Below are positions 47,101 to 58,600 of a stretch of DNA of 64,000 nt, piece after piece. Under the pieces are notes generated by a model. That model worked only from the letters and a program-made list of their open reading frames with translations, was not told the origin of the DNA and searched no databases. Location of the stretch: NCBI GenBank assembly GCA_965178125.1, contig OZ237753.1:496001-560000 (forward strand). The letters are read 5' to 3'. Within the stretch, counting starts at the first letter, position 1. Every line of letters starts with the position of its first letter. The position numbers were made by a program, and so were the translations under genes. Origin of the DNA: Bilabrum cf. latius. Lineage: Eukaryota > Bigyra: Bicosoecida > Bigyra > Bicosoecida.

Positions 47101-50100
47101 CTGTTCGAGCTGTTCATCCCGGGCACGCGCGCCTTCCTGGAGCAAGAGATCCTGGCTCGGGCCACGGACAAGGCCGAGGCACAAGCGAGGGACGGGTGGT
47201 GCTACTGCTGCTTCGAGTGGTGCTGCAGTGTGAAGGACCTGTAGGTCGAGAGTGAATACAAGAGTGACGATGATGGCAGCACGGCCTATGGCAACCTGTC
47301 TGTGGCCGGCGACAGTCTGCAGGGCATGTACAAGGGCGTGGTGGAGGAAGGCAAGGACAGTCCTGAAGGCAGCCTAGGCAACCACGCCCTGGTGTCTGCG
47401 CGTGGGAACAGGAGGAAGCGGGCCGGGTCAAGCAAGTCCAGGGCGGCGGTACGCAAGCCACCGAGTAGCCGTATCCGCAAGAGTGGGTACTCGGCTGCAG
47501 AGCTGTCTGCGATGAGTCCGTGCTACCGCGCATGGGTGCTGCGGTGCGACTTGCTGTCCCTATGGTGCGCGCGGCTGCCGTACGAGCACATTCTGCTTGC
47601 CGCATTCTTCCGCTTCAACTATCAGCAGGACCGCATCATGCGGCTGGGCCAGCTGCTGGCTGTGATCTTCATCGGGATGTTTGCCACGGCGTTCTTCTAC
47701 AGCATCACGGGGGCGGACTACTCCGGCATTGACGAGGACTGTGACGGCGAGGATGACTTTGCGCCCCTGGCTCTATGGGAGCAAGCAGTGTTTGCGGTGG
47801 CTGCATCGCTGCTGCAGCTGCCAGCTGGGATCCTGTTGACTGTGCTGTTTGGGATGTCCGGCGATGCATGTTTTTTGTGGCGGTACTTTCCGATTTGGCG
47901 CGAGCTGTAGCTGCGGTCTGTGGCTGAGGTGCACCTGGGCTCCAAGGTGGGCGATTTGAGGAGGAAGCTGCAGGTGCTGCAGACGTCTCTGGCGAACTGG
48001 CTGGAGACCACAGAGGAGCCGGTGGGCAGCGATGACTTCGATCAGCTGCGCACGGTGGGAGAGCTGCTGGGCGACGAGAACACGGAGAAGCTGATTGACG
48101 ATGTGATGGAAGGCAGACTGGCAAGAGGCAGCAAGCGGCTGGCAGCGGCTACCACATTCACGCTGGATGGCAAGCAGGCTGATCTAGTGGCAGACTCGCC
48201 AAGACGTGATGGCTCTAATATTGCAATGGCAGCATTGCATGATACGAAGCGAGTGACGGCCTTGCGTTCTCGCCGCACTGCCACCCGGTTGAAGCTGATC
48301 CGCGCCCTCCGCGACTATGGCGACTTCTTGGTGTAGGCGAGCCGGAGCGAGCTGGGGTGCATAGGGTACATCTGGTCCTGCAGATGCGCCGAGCTGCCGT
48401 GTTGCATCAGCGAGGCCCGTACACTTGCCCAGGCCGAGCATGAGAGGCTGGTAGCCGCTTTGACTGCTGAGCTGGCCATCAGCAAGACGCAGGGCGCCAA
48501 GGACGACCTGAAGACTGCACGGGCGCTGGGACGGCGGGCGCTGCGCGAGGTGGCAGATGCATCCAGTCAGCCCAATGTGTTCTGGTTCCTGCCTGTGGAA
48601 GTGCTGCCTGACATCTTCAACCCGGTGTCGCTGGGGTGGAAGAAGGCTCCGCGCACGTGCCAGATGTGCTGCCCGTGCATGGTGTGGTGCATGAACCGCT
48701 TGCCGGCGCAAAAGCCCTTGTTTCTGATCCAGCAGATGGCGGCTGATGGCCGTCCATATGGGTGCTGCCACACTCGTCGGGACATGCGATCTGACCCCAC
48801 GCTGCAATGGGTGGACCTGATGCGAGCCGATGCGGAAGCGAATGAATTGCCGTGGGAAAGGAAGCAGAGAGATCGAGAGAGTGCCGGCAGCTCAGGGGGC
48901 AGCTAGGGCACTGGCGTCGATGGCTTTGACCCTGTTGCCCCGATGCCAGGGAATGATGATCGTCGCTCTGATGGCATGTCTGCAGATTCGGTGCCTGTGG
49001 ATGTGCCGATGGTCCGGGCGAATGGAGCCATTCGGAAGGCAGTGCAGAACACGCGATACTGCGTGTGGTGCGACTGCTGCGAGTGCGGGCCCTTGGACTC
49101 GCTGCGGTGCGTGTGCTCTGTGGAGCGACCAGCACTGCGCGGCACTGTCGACGTCCAGCGCGAGCAGCGTGGCTCGAAGGTGGATGAGCTGACAACGCAG
49201 CTGCAGACCGCAGATGGGCAGCAAGCAATGCTTTCTGACAGAGAAGCCAAAGAAGGTGCCATTGCAGCCGACGCTGCTATGTCGGGTGTTTCCGATCCTT
49301 TGCATCAGCGCATGGCAGCGATCTACGAGCGGCACGAGAAGGATGCGCGCTAGGCGACAGAGACAGAAGTATATGATGCTGACCAGGTCCGCTTTCGGCG
49401 GCGTAAAACACCATCTGTTAAGCATCATTCATTGCAATCCAATCGAATTGGGGGATACACTGGTGGGTACTCGAGCAGCGATTCTGACTCAGACGATAAT
49501 AGGACAGGTGCTGCAAGCGCAACGCAGCAAGACCAAGAGCAACTGGGTATAGACAGTCGGTTGCGATAGACCGTCGATGGGTATGACGATCTGCCCGAAG
49601 CTGACAAGGCAGACTACAGATCAGCGCTGGCCATCGTGCTGTCAGGATTCCGAGGCAACACCAAGCAATCCACGTCCAATGGGGCACGACGAGGCTCTAA
49701 TGAAAGAGGGGCGATGTCGTTCGCCAGAGGTAGAGGTGAAAGCAACCGTGACTCGGGTGTTGGGATGTCAATGGGATTGCAGCAGCTGCTGGACGACACG
49801 CTGGGCGACGAGGGGATGCGGGCCGCAGTGCGGGGCACCCTGCTGCAGGAGGACGGCGCATGTTCCACGGCTTTCATGTACTCAGCAATCTCCTTCGTGC
49901 TGCTGGCCGCACTGCTGTCGTTCGTGCTGTGGTTCATCCTGGCGTTCGGGCTGACTCGGGGGCGGGCCGTGATCAGCGAGTTTATGGTGACGTTCTGGAC
50001 CTCCCAGGCCATCACGTTTCTGGTGACGCAGCCGCTGGTGGTGTTCGCGGCAATCGCGTGGGCCACTACGTTTGGGCCAGTGATGGGCAAGCAGTGCTCG

Positions 50101-50916
50101 TGGATGCCGCTGTGTGGTGCGAGCGACGAGGCGCAGGAGTTCTCTGGGTCTCGCGTGCTGTCGGGGCGCGTGGAGAATGTGGCCATGCTGCACGCGGTTG
50201 GGGCCACGGCGGGACTGGCTGCACGCGACAGCTTGCTGGTGTTTTCGCTGACATCGGCTCTGTCGACCGCATTCGCGCAGGAGTTCGACAAGGGCGCAGG
50301 TGCTGCGAGGGGCTCCGGGCCAGACGGCTAGGACGGTCCTGATGACGATGCCGAGGGGGAGGCGGTGGATCAGCTGGTCGTGGCCGCGACGTCTGGGGGA
50401 CAAGGCTAGTCAGCTGAGCAGGATAAGGTGGATGGAGCGAAGAAGCGGAGGAAGGCAGCAGAGAAGCGGCAGCAGGCTGCATTCTACCGGATGGAGAGAA
50501 GACTGCACGACACGCTGACTCGCGAGTTTGCCCGGTTTCGCTTCCAGGCAGCGGTGGAGCAGATCCGACGGGTGGCACGCCGCGTGATGGAGCTGGGCAA
50601 GCAGGCTGAGGAAGCTCAGAGGCTGCAGGGCCATGCAAATGGCGAGTTAGTGCACGTGGGCGGCAAGGCCCCTGCAGACGGCGGTCCTGCCCGCGTGGCT
50701 GGGTTTGGGGATGCAGTCCCACAAGAGCCTGAGCCAGCTGAGGGTGGTTTGCTGAGCGTGGCTGGATTGGACCGAGACCGCAGGATCAAGCGGCTTCGGA
50801 AAGTTGCATCAAGGGGCCGGCGGGCTGCACGGCTGCTTGAGCTGGTCAAAGCGGCGGTGCAGAAGCAGAAGTAGCGGCTGCGGAAAGAGGTCAGGGGAGC
50901 CGTGGATGGAATTTAA
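32185..50916 (+). CDS. Giant multi-propeller REJ/GPS receptor (polycystin-1-like N-terminal architecture), copy 1
   Basis: One exon of 18.7 kb encodes 6,243 residues, with at least 26 in-frame TAGs (Gln), no TAA or TGA, and TAA at 50914. Signal peptide [17 protein letters not shown]. Residues about 119-3301 are seven FG-GAP beta-propellers with calcium loops of the DxDGDG type, separated by Ser/Thr/Pro linkers. Then come a REJ-like region (about 3346-4700) and a GPS site with [16 protein letters not shown] and [10 protein letters not shown], where autocleavage is expected between Leu4789 and Thr4790. Five membrane segments follow: about 4824-4847, 5153-5174, 5199-5222, 5899-5922 and 5934-5959. 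The last two pairs resemble the REJ/polycystin membrane region, but the polycystin channel C-terminus is absent; after the last helix come about 285 mostly charged residues. The long intracellular loops contain Cys clusters ([17 protein letters not shown]). Likely a cell-surface adhesion or mechanosensory receptor; ligand unknown. Confidence 0.85.
32540..42085 (+). repeat. Seven tandem FG-GAP beta-propeller units of copy 1
   Basis: Approximate units: 32540-33790, 33860-35150, 35250-36540, 36660-37915, 37985-39235, 39305-40590 and 40840-42085. Each is 1.25-1.29 kb (about 420-430 residues), the size of one seven-bladed integrin-alpha propeller, and starts after a Ser/Thr/Pro linker. By opening motif there are four classes: A (VVRSA.KIAHG), B ([17 protein letters not shown]), C ([14 protein letters not shown]) and D ([13 protein letters not shown]). 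Units run A, B, B, a variant, A, C, D. Confidence 0.8.
39280..45711 (+). repeat. Segment duplicated in tandem as 57221-64000
   Basis: From propeller C through the REJ-like region the two giant genes are near-identical. The offset is 17,941 nt at first, 17,971 after a linker indel, and 18,289 after a coding insertion near 61.0-61.35 kb in copy 2. Confidence 0.9.
46453..46560 (+). other. GPS autoproteolysis motif of copy 1
   Basis: Encodes the Cys/Trp pattern of a GPCR proteolysis site: C-x-x-W, W, GC, then C-x-C-x-HLT. The scissile Leu-Thr bond maps between 46551 and 46552. A membrane helix starts about 100 nt later, as in GAIN-domain receptors. Confidence 0.85.
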
Positions 50917-52666
50917 AGGATCAGCCAATGAAAATGGCCAGGGTTTTGCGTTTTTGGTGAACATGCAGGGTGTGCTTAAAGTTTCGCATTTAAGCACTGG
51001 TAGATCCATCAGTATAGCCCGCGAGGTGTATCAGAAGGCATGAGGGGGAAAACTGGCGAGCGCTGCCCCTCACCGCCCGAATAGCACGCGGCTTGATTGC
51101 CGCTCAAGTCTAATTGTGACCTCTCAACTTGCACCTCCGCATGTGGTCGGGTGATCCGATCCCCCTGATCCGAGTCACTCGTGACCCAAACGCCCGCACC
51201 TCCACCTGCTCGGCCTGTGCCTCCCCCTTGCATTCCACCGTGTCCCGGATCAACCCGATGACCCCACCAATCATCATCTCTGCCACCACTCGCTTGGTGA
51301 ACCGTCACCCCTCTCTACTCCGCCCTCGTCCTAAGAGACCTCATTGGCCTCAAAGGCGCGGAGAATTCTTGTTGGATCGGACCGCGGAGAGTTGTCCTGG
51401 AATCTGGCACCTTCTTGGGGGCACGCGGAACACAGAGCGCAAAAGATAGAAAACTGTGGCATAAAGTGATTGATGCCTAGTGCGCGATGTGTACAATGGA
51501 TGTTGAAGCTGATGTTGGCCCACCCACCCGTGACTCAACAGCAGGGGTGCGACCACACATGCAGCAGCATCTACCGCCTCAAGGGCGATGGTAAGGATCC
51601 GGAGCAAGGGACTCAGCGCAATGCATAATTTTATTCTCTGTTACATCGATACCTGATTAAATTGATATATGCCGGTAGGGGGCTCACGTTCCCTCCGACG
51701 ACATGATGGGTGGAGGTGAGGGCGGGCCGAGGGCGGCCGCCCTGTGGTGGTGCTGGCGGAGGGCCAGCCCACACCATCACCGTCGCCGTCTTTCTCAGCA
51801 ACTGTACGCGGCAGGGTAGATTACCATTAGGTATGCCAAAGCTTTACCACCTCTGTATGGTCCGTCTCCTAGTCCCCCAACCCCAACACGGATTCCGTTC
51901 GGGTACCACCGCCCCCTTCCCGCATTCCTGCCCTGCCTGTGCCTCCTACCTCCATCATGCCATGCGGCTTGTCGACTTGCCCTAGCACTGCGCCTGGCGT
52001 GCGACCGCAGCCACAGCGGTGCAAGCCATTCACGCATCAACCTCATGGCCCTCAGCGAGCTCTCCCGGCTGAAATCTATGTACTGATCGCGACCATTACT
52101 CATTCGTCTACCAGTCACGATGTTAAGTGATCTGTGGGACCCTCCAACTATTTGAAAACTTGAAGCTGTGGCGACCATATCACTTGCATGCTTGGTCGCT
52201 GGCCATTTCAGTGCAGACTCTAAGCCCCCCCTACCATAAATATGGACCTGATCATGGACATTTATAGAACAAACAAAAATGATTCGCAGACCGATATCTC
52301 AATCATTAAAAATAAAATAAAATGTAGACTGATGCAAAAAATGAAGATGAAAGTATGGAATACGGTCCAGGCCAGCGCAAAAGATACGTGGTTGCCGAAA
52401 GCTCAATTGTAAGCCATTCAGCGGCATTGTTTGGAAGGGGAGCCTTGTACTACTATCGACCTGTTTAACGTAGGCTAGCCGCCAAGCAGTTTAGCTTGCT
52501 GCGCGAGTCCCAGAAGCGGTGACCACGTACAAGCTAGAGCAGGCAATCAGCCTGCTTCTTAGAGTCAACGAGAAAAAGCTTGATTGCTTTGGCTGAGAAG
52601 AATCCTTTCTAACTGCAGGTGCGTCCCCGCCTTGCAAATACTGAAATAAGCTAAAATACTACTCGG
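50917..52666. other. Intergenic region between the tandem receptor genes
   Basis: 1.75 kb without a supported gene. Base composition changes along it, with an AT-rich block at about 52240-52330. It presumably holds the 3' flank of copy 1 and the promoter of copy 2. Confidence 0.5.
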
Positions 52667-55600
52667 ATGAGATAGCCAGCGAGTACGGTGGCGAGTTGGA
52701 GCCATTCTGAGCGGAGAGATGCCTTCAGACGCGTTCCTAGACAAACCAATCAAGTACAAGTGCTAATTTTTCCCTGGCTGCTTGTGTTGTCGTCTACAAT
52801 TGGCTCAGCAAACCAACAGCTCAGGGACGTGGGCCCATCCATGGCGCCAGGGCAGCTACACCGCGGATTTCTGAACGGAGAGTCAAGACATGAAAGTTTC
52901 ATGCGCCCAATGCGATTTTCAAATGACGCATTTAACAATGAGAACGAACAGTCCCGTGATCCATGCGGATCCCTGTCCGGCCCTGCACACTCCGGCACCA
53001 GGTGTACCAGAGAATCTGCGGCCGGTTAGAATTTACTCCCCAAATGCAGGCGACCGTCCGATGCTGCCTCAAGGCTATTGCAAACTTCACCAAGTCCATC
53101 GCCATCCCCAGCTGAGCCTGGAGTGGTCCTGAGCGCGACCAAGATCGCGCACGGAGTCGGTGGCACAGGCGCGCCCACTCTGTAGAACCACGACTTCTTC
53201 GGGCGCGCTTCAGCGGCTGTCGGTGATATTGATGGAGACGGCATCGAGGATATTGCTGTCAGTGCGAGTGGGGCCGATGATGGAGGCACGGACACTGGCT
53301 CGCTGTGGGTGCTGCTGATGAACAGCAACGGCACGGTGAGGGCCTCGCAGGAGATCTCGAGCACGTAGGGCGGGGCCAGCTACACGCCAGCAGTAAACGG
53401 CGGCTTCGGCATCTCAGTCTCTCCAATTCTTTGCGGATCATACGATTCGTGCGTCCCGGGGATCGCGGTTGGCTGGGCTAGCCATGCAGGCGGTGCCGTG
53501 ATTTTGTTTCGCATGAACGCGGACGCAACAGTGAACCGTACGCAGGTGATCAGTGACGGCGTTGGCGGTCTTCCCCTCGGGACTTATAACTCCAGTGATT
53601 GGTTCGGGGAGTCCATCAGCGGGATGGTCGGTGACGTGGATGCAGATGGCTACAGCGATCTACTAGTGACTGCTCCAGCCTTTGACGCTGGCGGCACTGA
53701 CCTGGGTGCAATGTTCGTGCTGTACATGAACGGTGACGACACAGTGCGGGAGGTGAATCGCATCAGCTAGGCCACAGAGGAGGGTTTGGACGTGTTGTCT
53801 TCATCACGTCTGCATCTCGGACAGTCCATTTGCGCGATTCCGCCGCGATCTGACGGTGCTGTCGCTGACGTGTTGGTTGGGACCGGAACTGAGCAAGTCA
53901 TCGTGATGTTCTCACTGCATTCCACTGGCACGGTCAATAGTACGGTACATGTGATTGGGAGCGGGCTGGGCGGTATGCCAATCGGATCTATTTCGATTGG
54001 TGAGGCATTCGGACGTCCAATTGGATCGATCGGAGATGCCGATGGCGACGGTGTCTTTGACCTTGGCGTAGGGGCCCACTTGGAGGACTCCGGTGGTATA
54101 GACAGCGGGGCAGTGTACATCTTGTACATGACAGGGAACTATTCGAATGACCCGGTGCGTGGCTACACGAAGCTGACAAGGCTGACAACGGGCCTGGGCC
54201 TAGCGATACAAGCCTCTGGGCACCTGAGACCAGCAACACACCATGCAGACATTGATGGAGATGGCCGGACTGACCTTGTGCTAGGCATTGCCCTTGATGA
54301 CACCGGGGGAGGCGAACGTGGTGCCATCGTAGTGGCACTCATGGGTGGATCAGCCGCCAGTGCAAGCCCGACACCGTCTCCCTCTCCCTCTGCAAGCGTT
54401 ACGCCGAGTCCCGCTGCTGCCGGTGATGTTGTGCGTGTCACGAAGATCGGCACCGGCCTATCAGGCTTCCCCAGCGGACTCGTGGATGCTGGCGATTCGG
54501 TGGGTGAGCGCCTGCAGGGCATCGGGGATCTGGACGGAGACGGCGTGCCCGACCTGGCCGTAGGGGCGCGCCGAGATGATGACGGAGCCTCAGGTGCCGG
54601 AGCCGTGTATGTGGTGTTCTTGCAGTCGGACAGCAGCGTGAAGCGCGTGCAGAAGATCTCGTCGCTGGCTGGTGGACTGAACGAGACGCTGGAGGCCAAT
54701 GGGTACTTCGGCTTCTCTGTAGGCAAGCTGCATCAGCCGCTCGGCGACGATGCTGGCATGGTGCGGCTGCTTGTAGGGCAAGAACAAGCCAGCGTTGGCG
54801 GCATACCTAGTGCAGGTCGAGTGTGGGTGCTGCGGCTGTGGCCCGATGGCACCGTGGCACATGCGCAGCCTATCGATGGCCTGCAGGGCGGGCTGGAGAG
54901 GACTGACTTCCACGCCAACAATGACAATCCAACTTTCGGATCCGATGTGCTCGGCGGCATCGGAGATGTGGACAGCGATGGTATCAATGATGTGGCTGTT
55001 GGAGCTAGAAACGCCAAAGGAAGCGAAATACGCGATGGCGCTGTGTACATCCTGTTCATGTGCGCCAATGACACAGCACGCGAGTACAGCAAGATATCCA
55101 GGGCTGCAGGGGGCGGGTTGTCATCTTTAGGACCCAACTTTGACGAAATTGGCCGCACAATCACAGCCATGCCTGTGCTCAATGCCAACAGCACGGCTGT
55201 ATTCACGCTGGTCATCGGCGACTCCATTCCTGACCGTGTGGTCCTGGCGGAGATCGACTCCACGGGATCCGTGCTGAATGGCAGCTCGCTGGTGCAGCTG
55301 GGAAGCGGCGTGGGCGGCATCGCGTCAGGTGATGTGGAATCCTCGGACATTGGATTTGGCCATGTCGTGCAGTACGTGGGTCCGATGGACGACTCGGGTC
55401 AGTTGGTGCTAGCTGTGGGGGCCCCATTTGACGATTCTGGTGACGGTGATGATTCTGGTGACGACGATGATTCTGGTGACGACGCCAATGACGGTGCTGT
55501 GTTTTTGCTTTTCCTGGATCCGCTTGCCGCTGATGCAATGCAGCCTGTGCAGCGCGTGGTGGAGATCAACACCACGCATCCATTGATTGACCCGCTGGCT

Positions 55601-58600
55601 GACGGCGGCGAGTGGATGCATTCGATTGCCCTGCTTGGCGATGTGGATGGTGATGGCCGCAATGACTTGGCCTTGGGCATGCCTGAAGAGACAGTGGGAT
55701 CTACTGAGGACGGCGCGTTCCTGATTGCCACCATGGGCGGGTCGGTGCCTAGTCCGAGTCCGTCTCCATCGCCCACTCCAAGCATCACCCCATCGAGCAG
55801 TGCCACGCCAAGCATGACTCCTAGTAGTATCACTCCCACGCCGAGTCCCGCTGCTGCGGGCGACGTTGTGCGTGTCACGAAGATCGGCACCGGCCTGTCA
55901 GGCTTCCCCAGCGGACTCGTGGATGCTGGCGATCAGTTTGGCGAGCGCCTGCAGGGCATCGGGGATCTGGACGGAGACGGCGTGCCCGACCTGGCCGTGG
56001 GGGCGCGCCGAGATGATGACGGAGCCCGAGATGCCGGAGCCGTGTATGTGGTGTTCTTGCAGTCGGACAGCACCGTGAAACGCGTGCAGAAGATCTCGTC
56101 GCTGGCTGGTGGACTGAACGAGACGCTGGAGGCCGATGCGTATTTCGGCTTCTCTGTGGGCAAGCTGCATCAGCCGCTCGGCGACGATGCTGGCATGGTG
56201 CGGCTGCTTGTAGGGCAAGAACAAGCCAGCGTTGGCGGCGTGTCTAGTGCAGGTCGAGTGTGGGTGCTACGGCTGTGGCCCGATGGCACCGTGGCACATG
56301 CGCAGCCTATCGATGGCCTGCAGGGCGGGCTGGAGAGGACTGACTTTGATGCAAGTACAAGCAAGCATTTTGGATCCGATGTGCTCGGCGGCATCGGAGA
56401 TGTGGACAGCGATGGTATCAATGATGTGGCTGTTGGCGCAAAAGATGCAGACGGCAGCGACACGGGTGACGGCGCAGTGTTGATCCTGTTCATGTGCGCC
56501 AATGACACAGCACGCGAGTACAGCAAGATATCCAGGGCTGCAGGGGGCGGGCTGGCCTCTCTTTCATCAACCTACCGTAGCACTGGCCGCACAATCACAG
56601 CCATGCCTGTGCTCGATGCCAACAGCACGGCTGTATTCACGCTGGTCATCGGCGACTCCATTCCTGACCGGGTGACTCTGGCGGAGATCGACTCCACGGG
56701 ATCCGTGCTGAATGGCAGCTCGCTGGTGCAGCTGGGAAGCGGCGTGGGCGGCATCGCGTCAGGTGATGTGGAATCCTCGGACATTGGATTTGGCCATGTC
56801 GTGCAGTACGTGGGTCCGATGGACGACTCGGGTCAGTTGGTGCTAGCTGTGGGGGCCCCATTTGATGATTCTGGTGACGGTGACAATGGCGGTGCTGTGT
56901 TTCTGCTTTTCCTGGATCCGCTTGCTGCTGATGCAATGCAGCCTGTGCAGCGCGTGGTGGAGATCAACACCGCGCATCCATTGATTGACCCGCTGGCTGA
57001 CGGCGGCGAGTGGATGCATTCGATTGCCCTGCTTGGCGATGTGGACGGTGACGGTCGCAATGATTTGGCTTTGGGCATGCCTGAAGAGACAGTGGGATCT
57101 ACTGAGGACGGCGCGTTCCTGATTGCCACCATGGGCGGGTCGGTGCCTAGTCCGAGTCCGTCTCCATCGCCCACTCCAAGCGTTTCGCCTAGCGCTTCAC
57201 CTACCCCTAGCGTGACCCCATCCGTCACGCCTTCAACCAGCCCAGTCGCTGCCGGCGATGTCGTCTGGTCTGTCGCCATTCGAGACGGCCAGGCCGGGCT
57301 GCCTTCAGGTGTGCACTTGGGATGGGACTATTTCGGGGACGGTGTGGTGAGCCTGGGTGATCTTGATCAAGACGGCATGCCTGACATCGCTGTCGGTGCA
57401 CCGGGGACAGGCATGGATGCCGTTGACAACTTAGGTACTGTGTTTGTGCTGTATCTGCACCGGAACGGTACGGTAAAGAGTCACGTTGAGATCGGGGCTG
57501 GTCAGGACTCGAGCGGGTTTGACTTCGAGCCCAGTGAACTTGGGGAGGGATGGTTCGGTGCAAACCTGGTGGCGATGGATCAACCAGCTGGGGACGAGGG
57601 CCAGCTGCTGCGGCTGGTTGTGGGTCAGCCACAATTCGACAGCGCCTCGGTGAACGCCGGCCGGGTCTGGGTGCTACGACTGCTTCCCAATGCGACAGTG
57701 GCGCATCACCAGCGGATCGGTCAGGGAGAGGGCGGCTTGCCATCCTCGCTGTTTGAGCCGGCATCGCTGTTTGGTGAGGGCCTCGCCACTCTTGGGGACG
57801 TGGATGGGGATGCACTGAATGACTTGGCCGTAGGAATGCATTTGGACGATGCAGTTGGATCTAATGATGGCAGCGTGCACATCCTGCTGATGGCTGCAGA
57901 TGACACGGTGAGGCTTCACTCACGGATCAGCCGGGCAGCAGGCGAGGGCTTGCAGGGCCTGTCTCTGTCTCATCAGTTTCTTGGGTAGGCTGTTGCTGCG
58001 CTGTCTCCTGCTGGGACTAGTCCAGGCCCCGTGGACCTTGCCATGTCGCTTCCTCCGTCCGACATGATCGTGCTGCTTCCACTCAACAGCAGTGGATAGG
58101 CAGGCGGCAATTGGACGGTGATCGCAGATGGACGCGGCGGCGTGCCGGCTTACACGATTGCAGTTGACTCCAGGTTCGGTATTAGCATGGCAAGCATCGG
58201 GGACATCAACGGTGACGGCCATGAGGACCTGGCCGTGGGGGCCAACGAGGACAGCACGGATGGACATCAGCGAGGCGCTTTGTTCCTGCTGTTTCTGGAC
58301 CGCCGCAATGCCACCCTGGAGCCAGTGGTGGGCATCAGTCGTCTTGGGAGCAGCTCAAGTGGCCTGGGGAGTGGAATCGTGACTACGGGTATGAGATTCG
58401 GGTCTGGCATTGCAAACGTGGGCGATCTGGATGGAGACGGCACAACTGATTTGGTTGTAGGCGGTCGATCCGGGGGCACGCAGTTTGCAGGTGCGGTGGT
58501 GGTGATGTTCATGGGGGGCGTGCAGCCGTCTGTGAGCCCAACTCCGAGCACCACTACATCCATCACTCCCACACCCAGCGCCACAGCCACATCGACAGCT

